Assembly: GCA_001247695.2 (NCBI GenBank)
Contig: LGRX02035361.1
Coordinates: forward strand, 1-64,000
Direction of reading: 5' to 3'
Length of the DNA: 64,000 bases
DNA from: Cymbomonas tetramitiformis
Lineage: Eukaryota; Chlorophyta; Pyramimonadophyceae; Pyramimonadales; Pyramimonadaceae
Shown here one piece after another: positions 31,752 to 44,201 of the stretch. The notes under the pieces were generated by a model, which worked only from the letters and a program-made list of their open reading frames with translations, was not told the DNA's origin and searched no databases. Every line of letters begins with the position of its first letter. The first letter of the stretch is position 1. The position numbers were made by a program, and so were the translations under genes.

Positions 31752-32059
31752 CTGCTGCTGTGCTGGGAGGTAAGGTTGAGGCTTTCTTACTCTCCAATAA
31801 GTTCTCATCTTGGGTGTGCGCACAATTTTGTTGCACGGCATTTCTGTTTCTGCAATTTGTTTTTGACACGCACTAGGTCGATGAAGTAAATCTACATGAG
31901 TACCATTTTGTGACTATGTTAACGTGACCGGTGTTTTTTTCGTGTACTAATTGTTCGCATATGTTTGTGCTTTGTGTCGGCTGCAGCATGTTATGCACTA
32001 TGCAGTATGTTATGATTGATCTGTGATAGTCTGTATGCTGCGGTGTTGTCGCTGAGAAG

Positions 32060-33040
32060 ATGCGTTATGCGGCGTGTTCGTTTGTGTCGCAGATGGAGCG
32101 GTTTCTCTACACTTGGCTTTTGTTTCTTTATGTTTTTTATACGGCTGTTGCGAGTCAACAAGAGTTTGTTTCGCAAAACTTTGGAAGTGCGGATCCATAC
32201 CCTGACTCGCCTTACTCAAATATCGTCGCAGCCAAAAACGGGTTCCAGGTTTTGACGAATGTCCCTGAGCGAGGTTTGACAGAAACGCTGACAGTGACAC
32301 ACGCGGATGGCTTGTTTGTGGCGGGGCAAAAGGTTACTACTGTCAACGAAGTTTCCGCTGTTCAGCAAGCTATCACAAATGAGTTACAAGCGATGCGACG
32401 ACAACTGCAAGTGTTGGTTGACAGGGAAAATGTCCAAGAACCTGCGAATCCTACGAGTAACAACACTAACACGTTGAACTCCAATTGCACAACCACAGCA
32501 CAACACAACGCGATTCCGAATTGCACTGCACCAGGCGGGAAATATCTTCAACATAATGGCACGCATTGGGTATGCGTGTGCCAAGTAGGTTGGGAAGGAT
32601 CTTTATGTAGAACTCAAACTCAAGGATGCCCCGCTGGTTGGAGTTCCTTTAATGGGAATTGCTATTGGGCTTCCGACGCGTCTCAAGGCAAACTATACGC
32701 CGCTTCGTGGTCTGATGCACGGGAAGTTTGCTTGTCTTTTGATTCTGACCTTGTGAGCATACATTCCCAAGAAGAAAACCGCTTTGTCGCATCACTCACA
32801 TCACCAGCGTGTCAGGTACACCCACGTGCTGCTTGCGTTATATGGATAGGTCTGTCTAAACTCAGATGGAAAGACGGCTCCCCCTATGACTATCAAGCAT
32901 GGGCAGGGGAATCATGGAACTGTGAAAGTTGTGCGTCTTTCCAAGTGGCTCTTGCAAAGAATGAGCCTAGCACAGGTTGGATTGGACTAGGAGACTTGAG
33001 TGGCAACCAAAGGTTTGTGTGTAAACGACCATCTTCATAA
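32060..33040 (+). CDS. Secreted EGF / C-type lectin domain protein
   Basis: A single-exon ORF of 326 codons. From M12 (32093) it begins MERFLYTWLLFLYVFYTAVA, a convincing signal peptide, so the start may be there rather than at 32060. Residues about 95-125 can form a coiled coil, which often trimerises lectins. An EGF-like turn follows (WVCVCQVGWEGSLC, about 170-183). Residues about 190-323 are a C-type lectin-like domain: CPAGWSSFNGNCYWA, WSDAREVCLSFDSDLVSIHS, the core VIWIGL (as VIWIGLSKLRWKDG), and QRFVCKR at the end, with the expected cysteines. I do not see an EPN or QPD sugar-specificity triplet or a WND calcium motif, so calcium-dependent sugar binding is doubtful. Several N-x-T sites are present. 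It lies 300 bp past the transposon end and may be an ordinary host gene. Confidence 0.85.
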   Translation: MRYAACSFVSQMERFLYTWLLFLYVFYTAVASQQEFVSQNFGSADPYPDSPYSNIVAAKNGFQVLTNVPERGLTETLTVTHADGLFVAGQKVTTVNEVSAVQQAITNELQAMRRQLQVLVDRENVQEPANPTSNNTNTLNSNCTTTAQHNAIPNCTAPGGKYLQHNGTHWVCVCQVGWEGSLCRTQTQGCPAGWSSFNGNCYWASDASQGKLYAASWSDAREVCLSFDSDLVSIHSQEENRFVASLTSPACQVHPRAACVIWIGLSKLRWKDGSPYDYQAWAGESWNCESCASFQVALAKNEPSTGWIGLGDLSGNQRFVCKRPSS

Positions 33041-33676
33041 AGTAAGGAACGCTAAGCACCCAATATAGTTTGCCTTGCTTTGACTTGCTGAACTAGTGTT
33101 CCATCGTGCCATATATTTTGTGGTATAACTTATCTACAATGGTCAATATATCCAGGTCAAAAGTGTCAAAAACTTTTTATATACGATACCGGAAAAGTGT
33201 GTAAGATTCTTGTTTGCACCAAAACTATTTCTAGATACTATTTCAACATCATTTGCATATCGTGTCAAATAATGATCGATTGTGGCAATGTGGTCAATAA
33301 ATGTCTAAAACTGCCGTATATTATGTGCTTAAGATGTAGATATGTAAGTGTCACAAATACATAACAATAACGATGCGTGTCTTGGAGTTGTTTTGTGGCA
33401 CGAAGTCCGCAAGCATATGCCTTGCCGAGAAATATGAAAATACCGAGGTGATATCATTAGATAGGGGAATGTACCCGACCGGTATATTCAGGTGTGATAA
33501 TCAGAACCGCTTTGAGTGCTTTCGGTATGAATACTTATACTGAATTGAATAACGTGAGATAACTTAAACCTTATTTATAAAATATAAAACCCGAAACGGT
33601 CATCACTGCCTACGGTATGAGTACTCCCTAGTCATTCGATCCCAGTCTGGACACTTCTGACCCGCCAGGGGCGTGC
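33041..33676. other. Intergenic, no gene seen
   Basis: AT-rich sequence downstream of the lectin gene. I see no open frame of note and no clear repeat until the dispersed element begins at 33677. Confidence 0.6.
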
Positions 33677-35809
33677 CTGATACGGCGAGATAAACAGGCG
33701 CCGTGAATATATTATCAGTATACAAATAAACACTGCAAAGTTGGACAGCAATGCAAGTGTACGGATGAGCGGGTTTGTGAGTGCAGTCTCTGTAAGAAGA
33801 TCTGCTGAAGCACAACGCTTCCTCACTTTTGTACCATACGTCTCCCATCATCTTAGATGGTACCGCCATTGGGTTGTGAACCCGAGACGTAGGTTGAACG
33901 ACCAGCATGGTAATAACGACTAGTTCGTTCATGCTGCGCATGCGAGTTCCGCGCATGCTGAAAGCCAAGATGGTTCTTGTTTGTATTCAAGATGTATCTT
34001 TGCTTTGCCATCTTCGAGTTCGACATACGAACTCTCGATGACAGGGATGCCTGATGATATGACATTATCATCTGGCGACATGTACAGTCATCGTCGACCG
34101 TACTGACGACTGTCATATTAATATATGACGCGACTCGACATGTACAGTCATGATCGACCATACTGTCGACTGTCATAATAATATATGACACGACCGACTG
34201 TCATAATAATATATGACATGACATGGTATGACATGTCTGACAGGTATGACACGTATGACATGTATGACACATATGTCATCGGTCATGACCCTGACAGATC
34301 TCCCCTCTTAAAAGAGTTGTGACCTCACAACGGGCATACCTTTGTATATGTTTATGATGTCTTTGTTGTTGTCGCTTCTTGCTGGTACCAGTCTTCTTAC
34401 ACCGATTTGAGGCGTCCCTCATGGTGTTTTTAGGTTATTGGGGGGAACTGAGTCCACTTTAGTCCCTCACCTTACAGTTCTTAGGATGTAGCCCACCTTT
34501 CTGGAAATCGTATCGTATTTCAGAGTGACGTTTCAAGGTTCAATGAATTGCGTTTCGTGATGCAGATTGACGCTGGATTACTGATTGATCCATACGTATC
34601 GTGCGTCAGAGTGACGATTCAAAGCATCCGAAGTCTACGTTACGGATTATTTGCGCTAGCCGTCGTCGCTTTAGCGAACGATGATCCCACGATTTAACGA
34701 TTTATAATCGCACGATTCTCGGCCTGATATAGTGATACGGCTATGTAGACAAGCGCCGTGAATATATTATCAGTATACAAATAAACATTGCAAAGTTGGA
34801 CAGCAATGCAAGTGTACGGATGAGCGGGTTTGTGAGTGCAGTCTCTGTAAGAAGATCTGCTGAAGCACAACGCTTCCTCACTTTTGTACCTTACGTCTCC
34901 CATCATCTTAGATGGTACCGCCATTGGGTTGTGAACCCGAGACGTAGGTTGAACGACCAGCATGGTAATAACGACTAGTTCGTTCATGCTGCGCATGCGA
35001 GTTCCGCGCATGCTGAAAGCCAAGATGGTTCTTGTTTGTATTCAAGATGTATCTTTGCTTTGCCATCTTCGAGTTCGACATACGAACTCTCGATGACAGG
35101 GATGCCTGATGATATGACATTATCATCTGGCGACATGTACAGTCATCGTCGACCGTACTGACGACTGTCATAAATATATGACGCGACTCGACATGTACAG
35201 TCATGGTCGACCATACTGTCGACTGTCATAAATATATGACGCGACTCGACATGTACAGTCATGGTCGACCATACTGTCGACTGTCATAATAATATATGAC
35301 ATGACATGGTATGACATGTCTGACAGGTATGACACGTATGACACATATGCCATCGGTCATGACCCTGACAGATCTCCCCTCTTAAAAGAGTTGTGACCTC
35401 ACAACGGGCATACCTTTGTATATGTCTATGATGTCTTTGTTGTTGTCGCTTCTTGCTGGTACCAGTCTTCTTACACCGATTTGAGGCGTCCCTCATGGTG
35501 TTTTTAGGTTATTGGGGGGAACTGAGTCCACTTTAGTCCCTCACCTTACAGTTCTTAGGATGTAGCCCACCTTTCTGGAAATCGTATCGTATTTCAGAGT
35601 GACGTTTCAAGGTTCAATGAAGAGCGTTTTCGTGATACAGATTGACGCTGGATTACTGATTGATCCACACGTTATCATGTATGTACTAGACAATTCAAAG
35701 CATCCGAAGTCTACGTTACGGATTATTTGCGCTAGCCGTCGTCGCTTTGCGCGAACGACGATCCCACGATTTAATAATTTATAATCGAACGATTCTCGGC
35801 CTGATATAG
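33677..35809 (+). repeat. Tandem duplication of the left end of a large DNA element (copies A and B)
   Basis: A unit of about 1,055-1,077 bp from TGATACGG to CTGATATAG occurs at 33678-34732 and 34733-35809. The first 600 bp of the unit recur at 51640-52285 (copy C) and 60713-61304 (copy D). Copy A opens CTGATACGGCGAGATAA, which is also the inverted right end of the second large element. The unit is rich in CGACATGTACAGTCAT-type inverted motifs and ATATGACATGACATGG repeats. The 60- to 130-codon ORFs it contains recur only because the DNA is repeated. Confidence 0.85.
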
Positions 35810-38800
35810 TGCACCCAACCCTTCCTCCCCTCCTTAAGCTACTTTGGAGGATCCTAGGTGGCGATGGGGAGCCCGATTTTTGGGGCTTGTTTATAATGCA
35901 AACGGAGCGGCCCTGCTTAACGGAATTGGACTTATAATCCTCAACCGGTCTGCTCAACTCCTCAATGTTTTTGTCCAGTACGCACGCTTTGACGAACATC
36001 TATCGCGATGAGTGAGAATGGATTCGCCACGTACTAATGTGAAATTTCTTTAGTTATGTTTGTCAAGCACAACTTAGGATCACAACTCCGTCTACCTCAG
36101 TCGATATCTCCGGTAGCTTCGGATGACTGGCCACAGAATCCGATGACGAACCACGGTCTTGGCAAAGGTAGCATTAGCAGTTTTTCACAGATATTGGTAC
36201 CCGCATATGCGTATCTGTGTAAGGGTATGATTTATACAAGGCTCACTACACCTTAGCAAGGAAGGATCAATTCCTGCTCCTGCATATCAATTTGATGCAG
36301 GGTAAAAAATGTTAGGGATATAACCCTGCAGTTCTCGGGTTGCAGCCCATTGCACCGAAGGTGTATCGCAGTTTTTGGGATGCAGCCCTGCAGTTCTTGG
36401 GATGCAGCCCTGCAGTTCTTGGGATGCAGCCCTGATATATATATGTGACCGATGGACGAAAGCCTCTTGGGTACATGTTTCCACGGCCTGATTATTATTA
36501 GGTCGGCAATTTATTGGCAAAAGTCATCGGCTATCAGCTTTTGACTCCGAAGCCACAATGTTATAGAAGCTGCGACCTATTGTGATCATATGCGGCAGTT
36601 ATGCCTTCAGCATACGTAGACAATATGATTATGTGGAACTTATAATCCCACTTAAGTTGCATCATGATAAATTTATCCAGGTGTTAACAAGTGTTCAGGA
36701 TTTGATAAGGGGTTGACGCCCCACAAGCCAAAGGTCACTGTCTCATAAGGCTCGCCTCAAGTGTGCGGCTTTGAGGATTAGCGTCCTGGCGAGGCACAGT
36801 CATGATGCTTCCTAGTCCATAATGGAGCTGGAAATGAGAATGCTCAAGATATCCGAAGACAGGAAGGCTTTTGGTTGGCCAGTGTTACTGTCAAGATGCT
36901 TAACCTTGATGGAATGGCATTCGGATACAAACTGTGCAACCATGCATGAGACTTATGCATTGGTGTATGACTTTGATGAATTGTCTCTTGTCATGAACCT
37001 GGAAGGAATGACGGGCAAATAGCTAGAGTGGCGGATTTACTCACTCGGCTTTGCTGTTTATGGAATTCGATGCCTGATGGCACAACTGGCAATCCTTTGC
37101 TCAGATGCTTTCCTTAAGACATTGGCAACAACTTTTGTGCCAGCTTCTCTAGATTTGGGGAGAAACCATGGATCAACAATTTATGAATCAAAACACATGT
37201 ATCAAGGTTGATTCAACGAATCCTTCAACTCTTGAATTTCGACAATCAGCATCTCAGGCTGTTGACGTCAAGGTGATGGTCGTAAGCTTACAATATAGCT
37301 TATTCACATTTGAAAAACCATCGTTCTCCAATGTCAGTGCCCTTCATATAAATGATAGAGCCGGAGAAATATGCATCTATGATTTCCTCATAATGAACTT
37401 CGTGTGTTAGTAAGTCAAATAAGACTTCATTTGATGTTTCAATCGGCATGATGTACCGTGTCATCAACTTTATGGCTGCTATACACAGATGCTAGAACTT
37501 TTGATAAGATTTTTAATCTTCCAAGCAAAATCACAATGATGTAAATCAATTTGTGGCAGCTGTATGAAAAATGAGTGGATCTATACTCTTCCTTCCCCTT
37601 GTAAAAGAGATGTATCAAACCAATTAGATGGTGATGGAGGATGTTATTCAATCATTATGTTATGTGAAAAATGGTTTGATAGAGAATCAGACTAAAATTA
37701 CTCATCGAATGCTTTAGAGGTAACAATGTCAATCTGAAAATTGATTCTCTCTACGTCATATTGGCAATATGCCTGACGTTTTTGAATGTGGCAAATGCCA
37801 GATGATGTCAAATGCAGTCGTTGGGTTGCAGCCCACATATTTTGTCAGTTCAGGGTCACTATAGTGTGCCCAACTTAGACAATGGTTCTGGAAAATGATT
37901 GTCATGATGAACAAAGAAATCAGTACCGAAGTTAACTTTGGTATCGAAGCTAATGGAAAGTCAATCAAGAAGTGTCCGTAATGACAACAACTTACTACGA
38001 GTTGTATTTTCGTAGTTGATGGATGGCTGTCATGTCATTTCATTATGATTAAAACATGGCATTGCCTAGTGATATGTATATATTCTTCAGCACATGATCA
38101 CTCATCTCAATGGTGCCCATTTTATTTTTGGGCAAACACTATTCAGAGACTTGTTATGATAAAGAAGTATGAATGATGAATGTGTCATTTCAATCCGATA
38201 GAATTGTGACTTGTTTTATGACTATAAAATTTCTGTCACTTTCCAGAATGAGGATGAACTGCGCTTGGAGACCGTATGCAGATTGCGGGTTTTCCAAGAC
38301 TTCGTGGCCTAATGGATGAGGCAACAAATTTCTAAACATTCCAGAATGAATTTTCAAAGAGTCTTCATTTCTTAATGAAGCATGCTTGTCTTATGTGCCG
38401 AAATGATATGAAATTACAAATATGGTGTCAATCTATATGTGGATGGTTTATACCATTGTATGCTATTCCACAAATAAATAGTGATGTCAGAATAAAACTT
38501 TGGACAATTGCAACTTAGTACAAACCCGAGTGCATTCAAGTCCATTTGTATGCTCAGAATCTGAATCTAATGTACTTTCTATATGCACAGGATAGAACAT
38601 ATTTTCTATGTGATTCTGAATTCAGGAACTAGAGTCAATGTAAAACTCTTTTCCTATTTCAGACGATGAAACCTTTATTCCCTTAGGTGCAATACCTTAT
38701 TGTAAGGAATAGTCATTTTCAATACAAGTTTCAATCGATTTTCTCAAATCTGTCACTTTTATGATGATCAGATTGGTCAACTTTACAGCATAACCACTTC

Positions 38801-40648
38801 TCCTCGCTGAAGGAGATGACTCCCATCATAGGACGGTATATTAGCTGTTTTCATATGACACATGAAAAACATGAATAACTCTTGGAGAATTTCGGGATAA
38901 ACATCCTGGATTGGCTGTGCTTGATTGCTCTATGTCCAAGAATGACCGAAGAGATTGATGCTTGCCATTTTTCAGCCATATAGCGTGGAGGCTGCTTAAT
39001 AACGGTTGGGTTATAAGCTAAATAGCTATGTCAGCTATGTCGGAGGCTGAATAGCCATGATTGCACAGACTTTGTCTTTCATGATGAATAGACCTCTGAG
39101 AAATGGTGTCTGAAAAATCAATTGACAACAACTCAACCTTTTGGTATGATGAAGAGCTGATGATCTTTGTTGCAATGCAATTGTTTGATGCGTACCACTG
39201 AAGTGCCTTGTGATATAATAATCTCACTGCATAGGCTTTGTTCAATGGCGGTATGATCAGATATGTAATGATCCATGAATACAAGATGGTTGGTATGGCT
39301 CATTCAGTAGGCATAATTACCTCAAAGAGATGCCAATACACGGATACATATCAAGACAAAAGGGCAATAGACTTATTATGTAGTCTTCAAAGGCAGCTAG
39401 CATTTATGCTGCATTGGTCAGCTCAGTGGCTTTGACCTATCTAGGTGTTGTACTCAGGCCGTGGCCTGCATATTGCATTGAGTAATCTTGACACCTTTAA
39501 TGATCCAATCAGATGATATGTATGAAATATCAAGAATGGTTGCCCTTTTTCAATGATCATCGGTGGCAGAGGCTATAGTGCTTGCACCGTGTCAATATAC
39601 AATTCTAGTCTGGATATATGCTAGACCAGAGGTATACAATGTTTAGGTCTTCAAAATCAAGCTCATATGTATGTCATGGCTGATGACCTTAGAAATGTTT
39701 GATACATATATGTGTCAACTTCATGGAGTTCTGCATGGTTTGACTGTATATAGTCAGGCTTACCAAAACAAAAACAATGATGCAACTTAATTGTTTTATT
39801 TTATTATTTGTCTTTATTATTTATTTGGGTTTTAGTTGTATTTTTAGCTTACCATCTTCCCCCCTCAAGGAAGTGTATTGCTAGGCGGTTGTCAACAAGC
39901 GCCGTTTAAATACAACAGAGGTCCGACCTCTATGTGATGACGTGATAGCTTACTATGAAGCTGGATAGCAGTTCTCGGGTTGCTGCCCATTGCACCGAAG
40001 GTGCATTGCAGTCGTTGGGATGCAGCCCGAATTCACGTCATCAGCGTGGGTCATATAGTGCCCATGCATGTGCTGCATAAAATACAACACTACCCTCCAG
40101 CGGCGAAGTGGTTTGCTATTACCATCATCGTATGCTGTGGGATATCAATATATGATCAGAGAGCATGGATATATATATATATATGTACCATGTTTGTCAA
40201 TATTGGAGAGACTATGTCTTCTTTAAAATCCTCATGACTATATGTATAATGGTGCTATACTGATGTCAACACCTTCTCTCTGAGTGATTCATTGATTTCA
40301 GATGTGATGTCGTGGCAATAAAATATGTCCACGTCATTGGCACGAGTCATGTTGTGTCCATGCATACACGATCTTAGCGCAGGTCACAATACAGTGCCCG
40401 AGCATACGCGATTTTAGCGTAGGTCACATTGTGCCTCTGTTTATTACATCTGAGAATATATGTTACTCATCTTTGTGAGTCTAGACAGCATTGTGCTGAT
40501 TGCAATGCTTTCTCTGGTGACTTATATATCAAAGATTATACCAATCAAGGTTGGCAAGTCGTCTGAATTCCGATCTGAATTCCGATCTGAATGTCGATAT
40601 CTGAACGTAATTGTCTGAATATCCTGAATATGTCTGAATATGAGTGGC

Positions 40649-41165
40649 GTATTCATCTAAGAGGCCATTCCCGCCTCGATGCGATGAATTGGACGCACCC
40701 AAGGGCACCCCAACATGCTAGGATGCCATTATGACCCATAGCCGATCTTTTGGCGACTTACCACGGCCTCTGGTCACACTTGCGAGACCTCTGGAGGTCT
40801 CTGAGGCTCTGCAGCTGACCTGGTATTCATCTAAGAGGCCATCCCCGCCTCGATACGATGAATTGGACGCACCCAAGGGCACCCCAACATGCTAGGATGC
40901 CATTATGACCCATAGCCGATCTTTTGGGACTTACCACGGCCTCTGGTCACACTTTGGAGACCTCTGGAGGTCTCTGAGGCTCTGCAGCTGACCTGGTATT
41001 GTCGTATTCATCTAAGAGGCCATTCCCGCCTCGATACGATGAATTGGACGCACCCAAGGGCACCCCAACATGCTAGGATGCCAGTATGACCCATAGCCGA
41101 TATTTTGGGACTTACCACGGCCTCTGGTCACACTTTGGAGACCTCTGGAGGTCTCTGAGGCCATA
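40649..41165. repeat. Three copies of a 175-bp subterminal repeat in the hAT element
   Basis: Units begin GTATTCATCTAAGAGGCCAT at about 40649, 40823 and 41004 and contain GGACGCACCCAAGGGCACCC. Reiterated subterminal motifs are common transposase-binding regions in hAT elements. Confidence 0.9.
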
Positions 41166-41544
41166 GGCCATACCCACTTCAGCTGTTCAGCATACTGCAT
41201 ATATGGTTACATGCTACGTAGGATTCGACGATTCGTAAAAAAAAAAACTGTCGACGATTCGTAGCCCCTCCTTAGACGCTGGGACCTGACCTGGGAGGGG
41301 TTTGAACCTTGAAGGGGGGACTCATGACAAATTGACGGTCTGAAAATTTTGAATTTTGAATCTCTGGCAAATTTAGGGTTTCGAACTTTAGATCACGGTT
41401 CTCCTGCTTCGCTCACTCACGGGTCACGACCAACGGTTTAGCGGCGGACGGAAGGCACAGAACGGAGCAGCCAAGCTCGAAGCAGCCTACAAAATGTCAA
41501 ACCCGAAAGCAGGCAAAGCACGGGATATTCAGTGAGCGAGCATT

Positions 41545-43769
41545 ATGTCAGAAGAATCTGAGCGAAAATGGTGGGAGGAGTTTATCACTGCAAACCCTGA
41601 CTACGACTCCACTTCCACGCTTCCTGCGCTCAAGAAAAAGCATCTGTGCGCTATCCCTGGTTGTCGACACGCATATGCGTCGGCAAATTCCACTCGCGTG
41701 TTGGGTCACTTGTTAGGCGACGATAAGAACATTCGCTCCTGTGCTTTCGCTTCTGAGGCTGATAAGTGTGAAGCAAAGAAGAGAGATACGCGACGCCGAT
41801 CTTCTGGAAGCTCGCAACCACAACCTTCCCAACCATCACAAAACACCCAGCTATCTTCAGCTTGCGAGGAACGAGTTGACGAGGTGTGTGAGGGCGATCG
41901 ACCTTTGCGTACTGTATCTGAGGAACGCGCGCACCTCAACAAATTGTGGACAAAAGCGTTTGCAGCTGCAGGGATTGCGCCCAACCTCATCGACAACCCG
42001 CATATTCGCGAGGCCATCGTGGAGACCAGTGTCGCTCGCAACGAGTACTGTACACGCCCCTCACTCGTAGGAGCATGTCTCACACAGAGCTCCCCAAACT
42101 CAGAAAGCGCATTCGCGACCAGCTAGATGATTTGTTCACTGGTGACAAGGCGGAGAGCCTTATTCTCGACGGTTGGGATAGCAGCTCCAAGCACTCACTC
42201 CTGAACTTCTTGCTCGCCTCGCTTCTGGGGGAAGAGTTCTTGGACGACCTGGATGTTACCGGCAAGGAGAAAAATTCGGCGTTCATGGCTGAGGTCATCT
42301 TGGAGTACATCGCGAAGGTGAAAGCCCAACGAGGCAAAAACCCCGATATAGTGTGCACCGATAATCCCTCCGTCATGAAGGACGCTCGCGCGAAGGTGGA
42401 GGAGGAGGAACCCTATATCCACATGCTGAGCTGTGCGATTCACGGGGTTTCGAAGGGGATAGAAGACTTCTGTGCTTTTCCTACGATCGCTCAACTCATT
42501 AAGGACCACGACTTCATCAACAAGAAGATTCGCAACAAGCAGTTCCTGCACGCTGAGCTGCTGCGCGTTCAGAAGTCCCCTGACCTCCGACAGTTGTACA
42601 CCGAGGAGATTGCCGAGGAGCAGCGCGATGGCGACCCTGCTAAGGGTCGCACATACACGCGGTTCGCCCCTAAGACGGTGGTGCGTCGTGGAGCGACACG
42701 CATGGGTTCAGCCGTCGCGATGCTGGAGAGAAACGCCTTGCTCCAGCCTGCGTTTGACAAGGTGGTTTCCCACCCAGAATACCACAGGAGGTGTGGTATT
42801 GCGCAGCGGCGTGCAGGGATGACATCGGACCAGGTGGCCGCAGAGACGACAACAGCACGCGAAGCGTTCGAACATGAACGTGGTGAGACAGGCGAGGAGG
42901 CACGCCTATCCTCTGCTGAACGACAACGACAATACATTCTTCTGAAAGAGCTGGTGCGCAACGAAGGGAAGTGGGAGCTGACGCACGAGGTGATCGCTTT
43001 GCTCAAGCCCCTCATTCTTTTCCTGAAGGATCTCGACTCGCAACAGCCTATGATGGGCGATATTTACTACCGTTGGCAGCGTCTGACCAAGGATTTCGAA
43101 GAGGGGGACAGTGGCATAGATGGGCACTTCGCGAAGTATGCGGAGGACGACTATGTGAGCGAGATCCCCTTTGAGGAGCGTGAGCAGTTTCAGCAAAAAG
43201 CTATCGACCGCTGGAACTACATGCATGCTCCCCTTCACAGCTTCGCATTTTGCTTGAACCCAGCTCTTCACTTCCTGGATCATTTTGCGGACGACGAAGT
43301 GCAACGCGACTTCCGGACTTGTGCCTTGAAATTTGCGGAGGGGGATGCCGAGGTTGCCACACGTATGGAGACGGAATTTCTCTTGTACAGTGAGAAAGAA
43401 GGGCCATGGAGTGATCCTTCAATCTGGGTACAGGCAAGACAGCTTGCAGAGAGCGGGCAACAACACTTGTTCTGGAAACGCCACGGAGATAAGGCCCGCT
43501 CTTTGCGCGAGCCTGGAGTCAAGTCCCAGACAGGTGTGGGAACTGCGGGTGGTGCCGAGCGTAATTGGTCAGCTCACGACCTCATTCTCACTAAGCGCAG
43601 ATCTCGTATGCAACCTAGCACTATGGCTAACTGGGTATTTTGTTTCAGCAACTTGAATCTCCTTGACAAGCTGGAGAGGAAGAAGTACAGGCGCAAGAGA
43701 CACATAGTCCGGTATGACTATCCTGCAACCTGGGAAGAGATGAGTGCAAGCGAGGAAGAGGATGCTTAG
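41545..43769 (+). pseudogene. hAT transposase with a single frameshift
   Basis: Two overlapping frames give one protein. The first (41545-42126) holds a BED-type zinc finger (C35, C40, H55, C66: LCAIPGCRHAYA to HLLGDD) and a segment from LNKLWTKAFAAAGIAPNLID to ARNEYCTRPSL. The second frame (usable from about 42075 to 43769) holds LILDGWDSS, VCTDNPSVMKDAR, HMLSCAIHG and the dimerisation block GGAERNWSAHDLILTKRRSR, in hAT order. The change of frame between about 42050 and 42090 needs one lost base or two gained. A 21-bp intron there would not restore the frame. Either a recent inactivating indel or an assembly error; all other parts are open. Confidence 0.85.
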
Positions 43770-44010
43770 ATCAAAATGAAGAAAATGTTAAAGCCCCTTG
43801 CCTTCTTGCATACGCACACCTCAAAAAATCTGTTGTTTTCATAACATGATAGCTTGAAACACCACCTGAAACACATTGTCCAATATGACTATCCTGCAAC
43901 CTGGGAAGAGATGAGTGCAAGCGAGGAAGAGGATGCTTAGATCAAAATGTTAAAGCCCCTTGCCTTCTTGCATACGCACACGCACCTCAAAAAATCTGTT
44001 GTTTTCATCA
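43711..44010. repeat. Duplicated 3-prime end of the hAT transposase gene
   Basis: The last codons and 3-prime flank (GACTATCCTGCAACCTGGGA to CTGTTGTTTTCAT) occur at 43711-43845 and again at 43881-44010, offset about 170 bp. Confidence 0.85.
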
Positions 44011-44201
44011 CATGATAGATGATAGCCTCCAAAACATGGGTAGATCTCGTGACGCTTGAAAAAACAAACCCTATGTGCCTATGATATATTGAGTTTTCCG
44101 GACATACCTTTTTTACACACTTCACCAATTCAAATTAAGTTTATTGTTCCAAATAGGTCTTTCATAGACGAACACATCGATATGCTGTTTGTTGCTATCA
44201 G

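Noticed and set aside
33603..35204. Repeated small ORFs (60-130 codons) at 33.6, 34.7, 51.7 and 60.8 kb as a conserved gene family
   Set aside because: They recur only because the DNA element is repeated. Plus- and minus-strand ORFs overlap, and there is no domain or start context.
36800..39000. Decayed copia-type polyprotein inside the large non-coding element
   Set aside because: Short suggestive peptides were seen, but no ordered protease, integrase or reverse-transcriptase motifs could be supported.
42060..42100. A 21-bp intron (GTAGGAGC to CACAG) explaining the hAT frame change
   Set aside because: Removing 21 bases does not change the frame, and the continuation in that frame stops.
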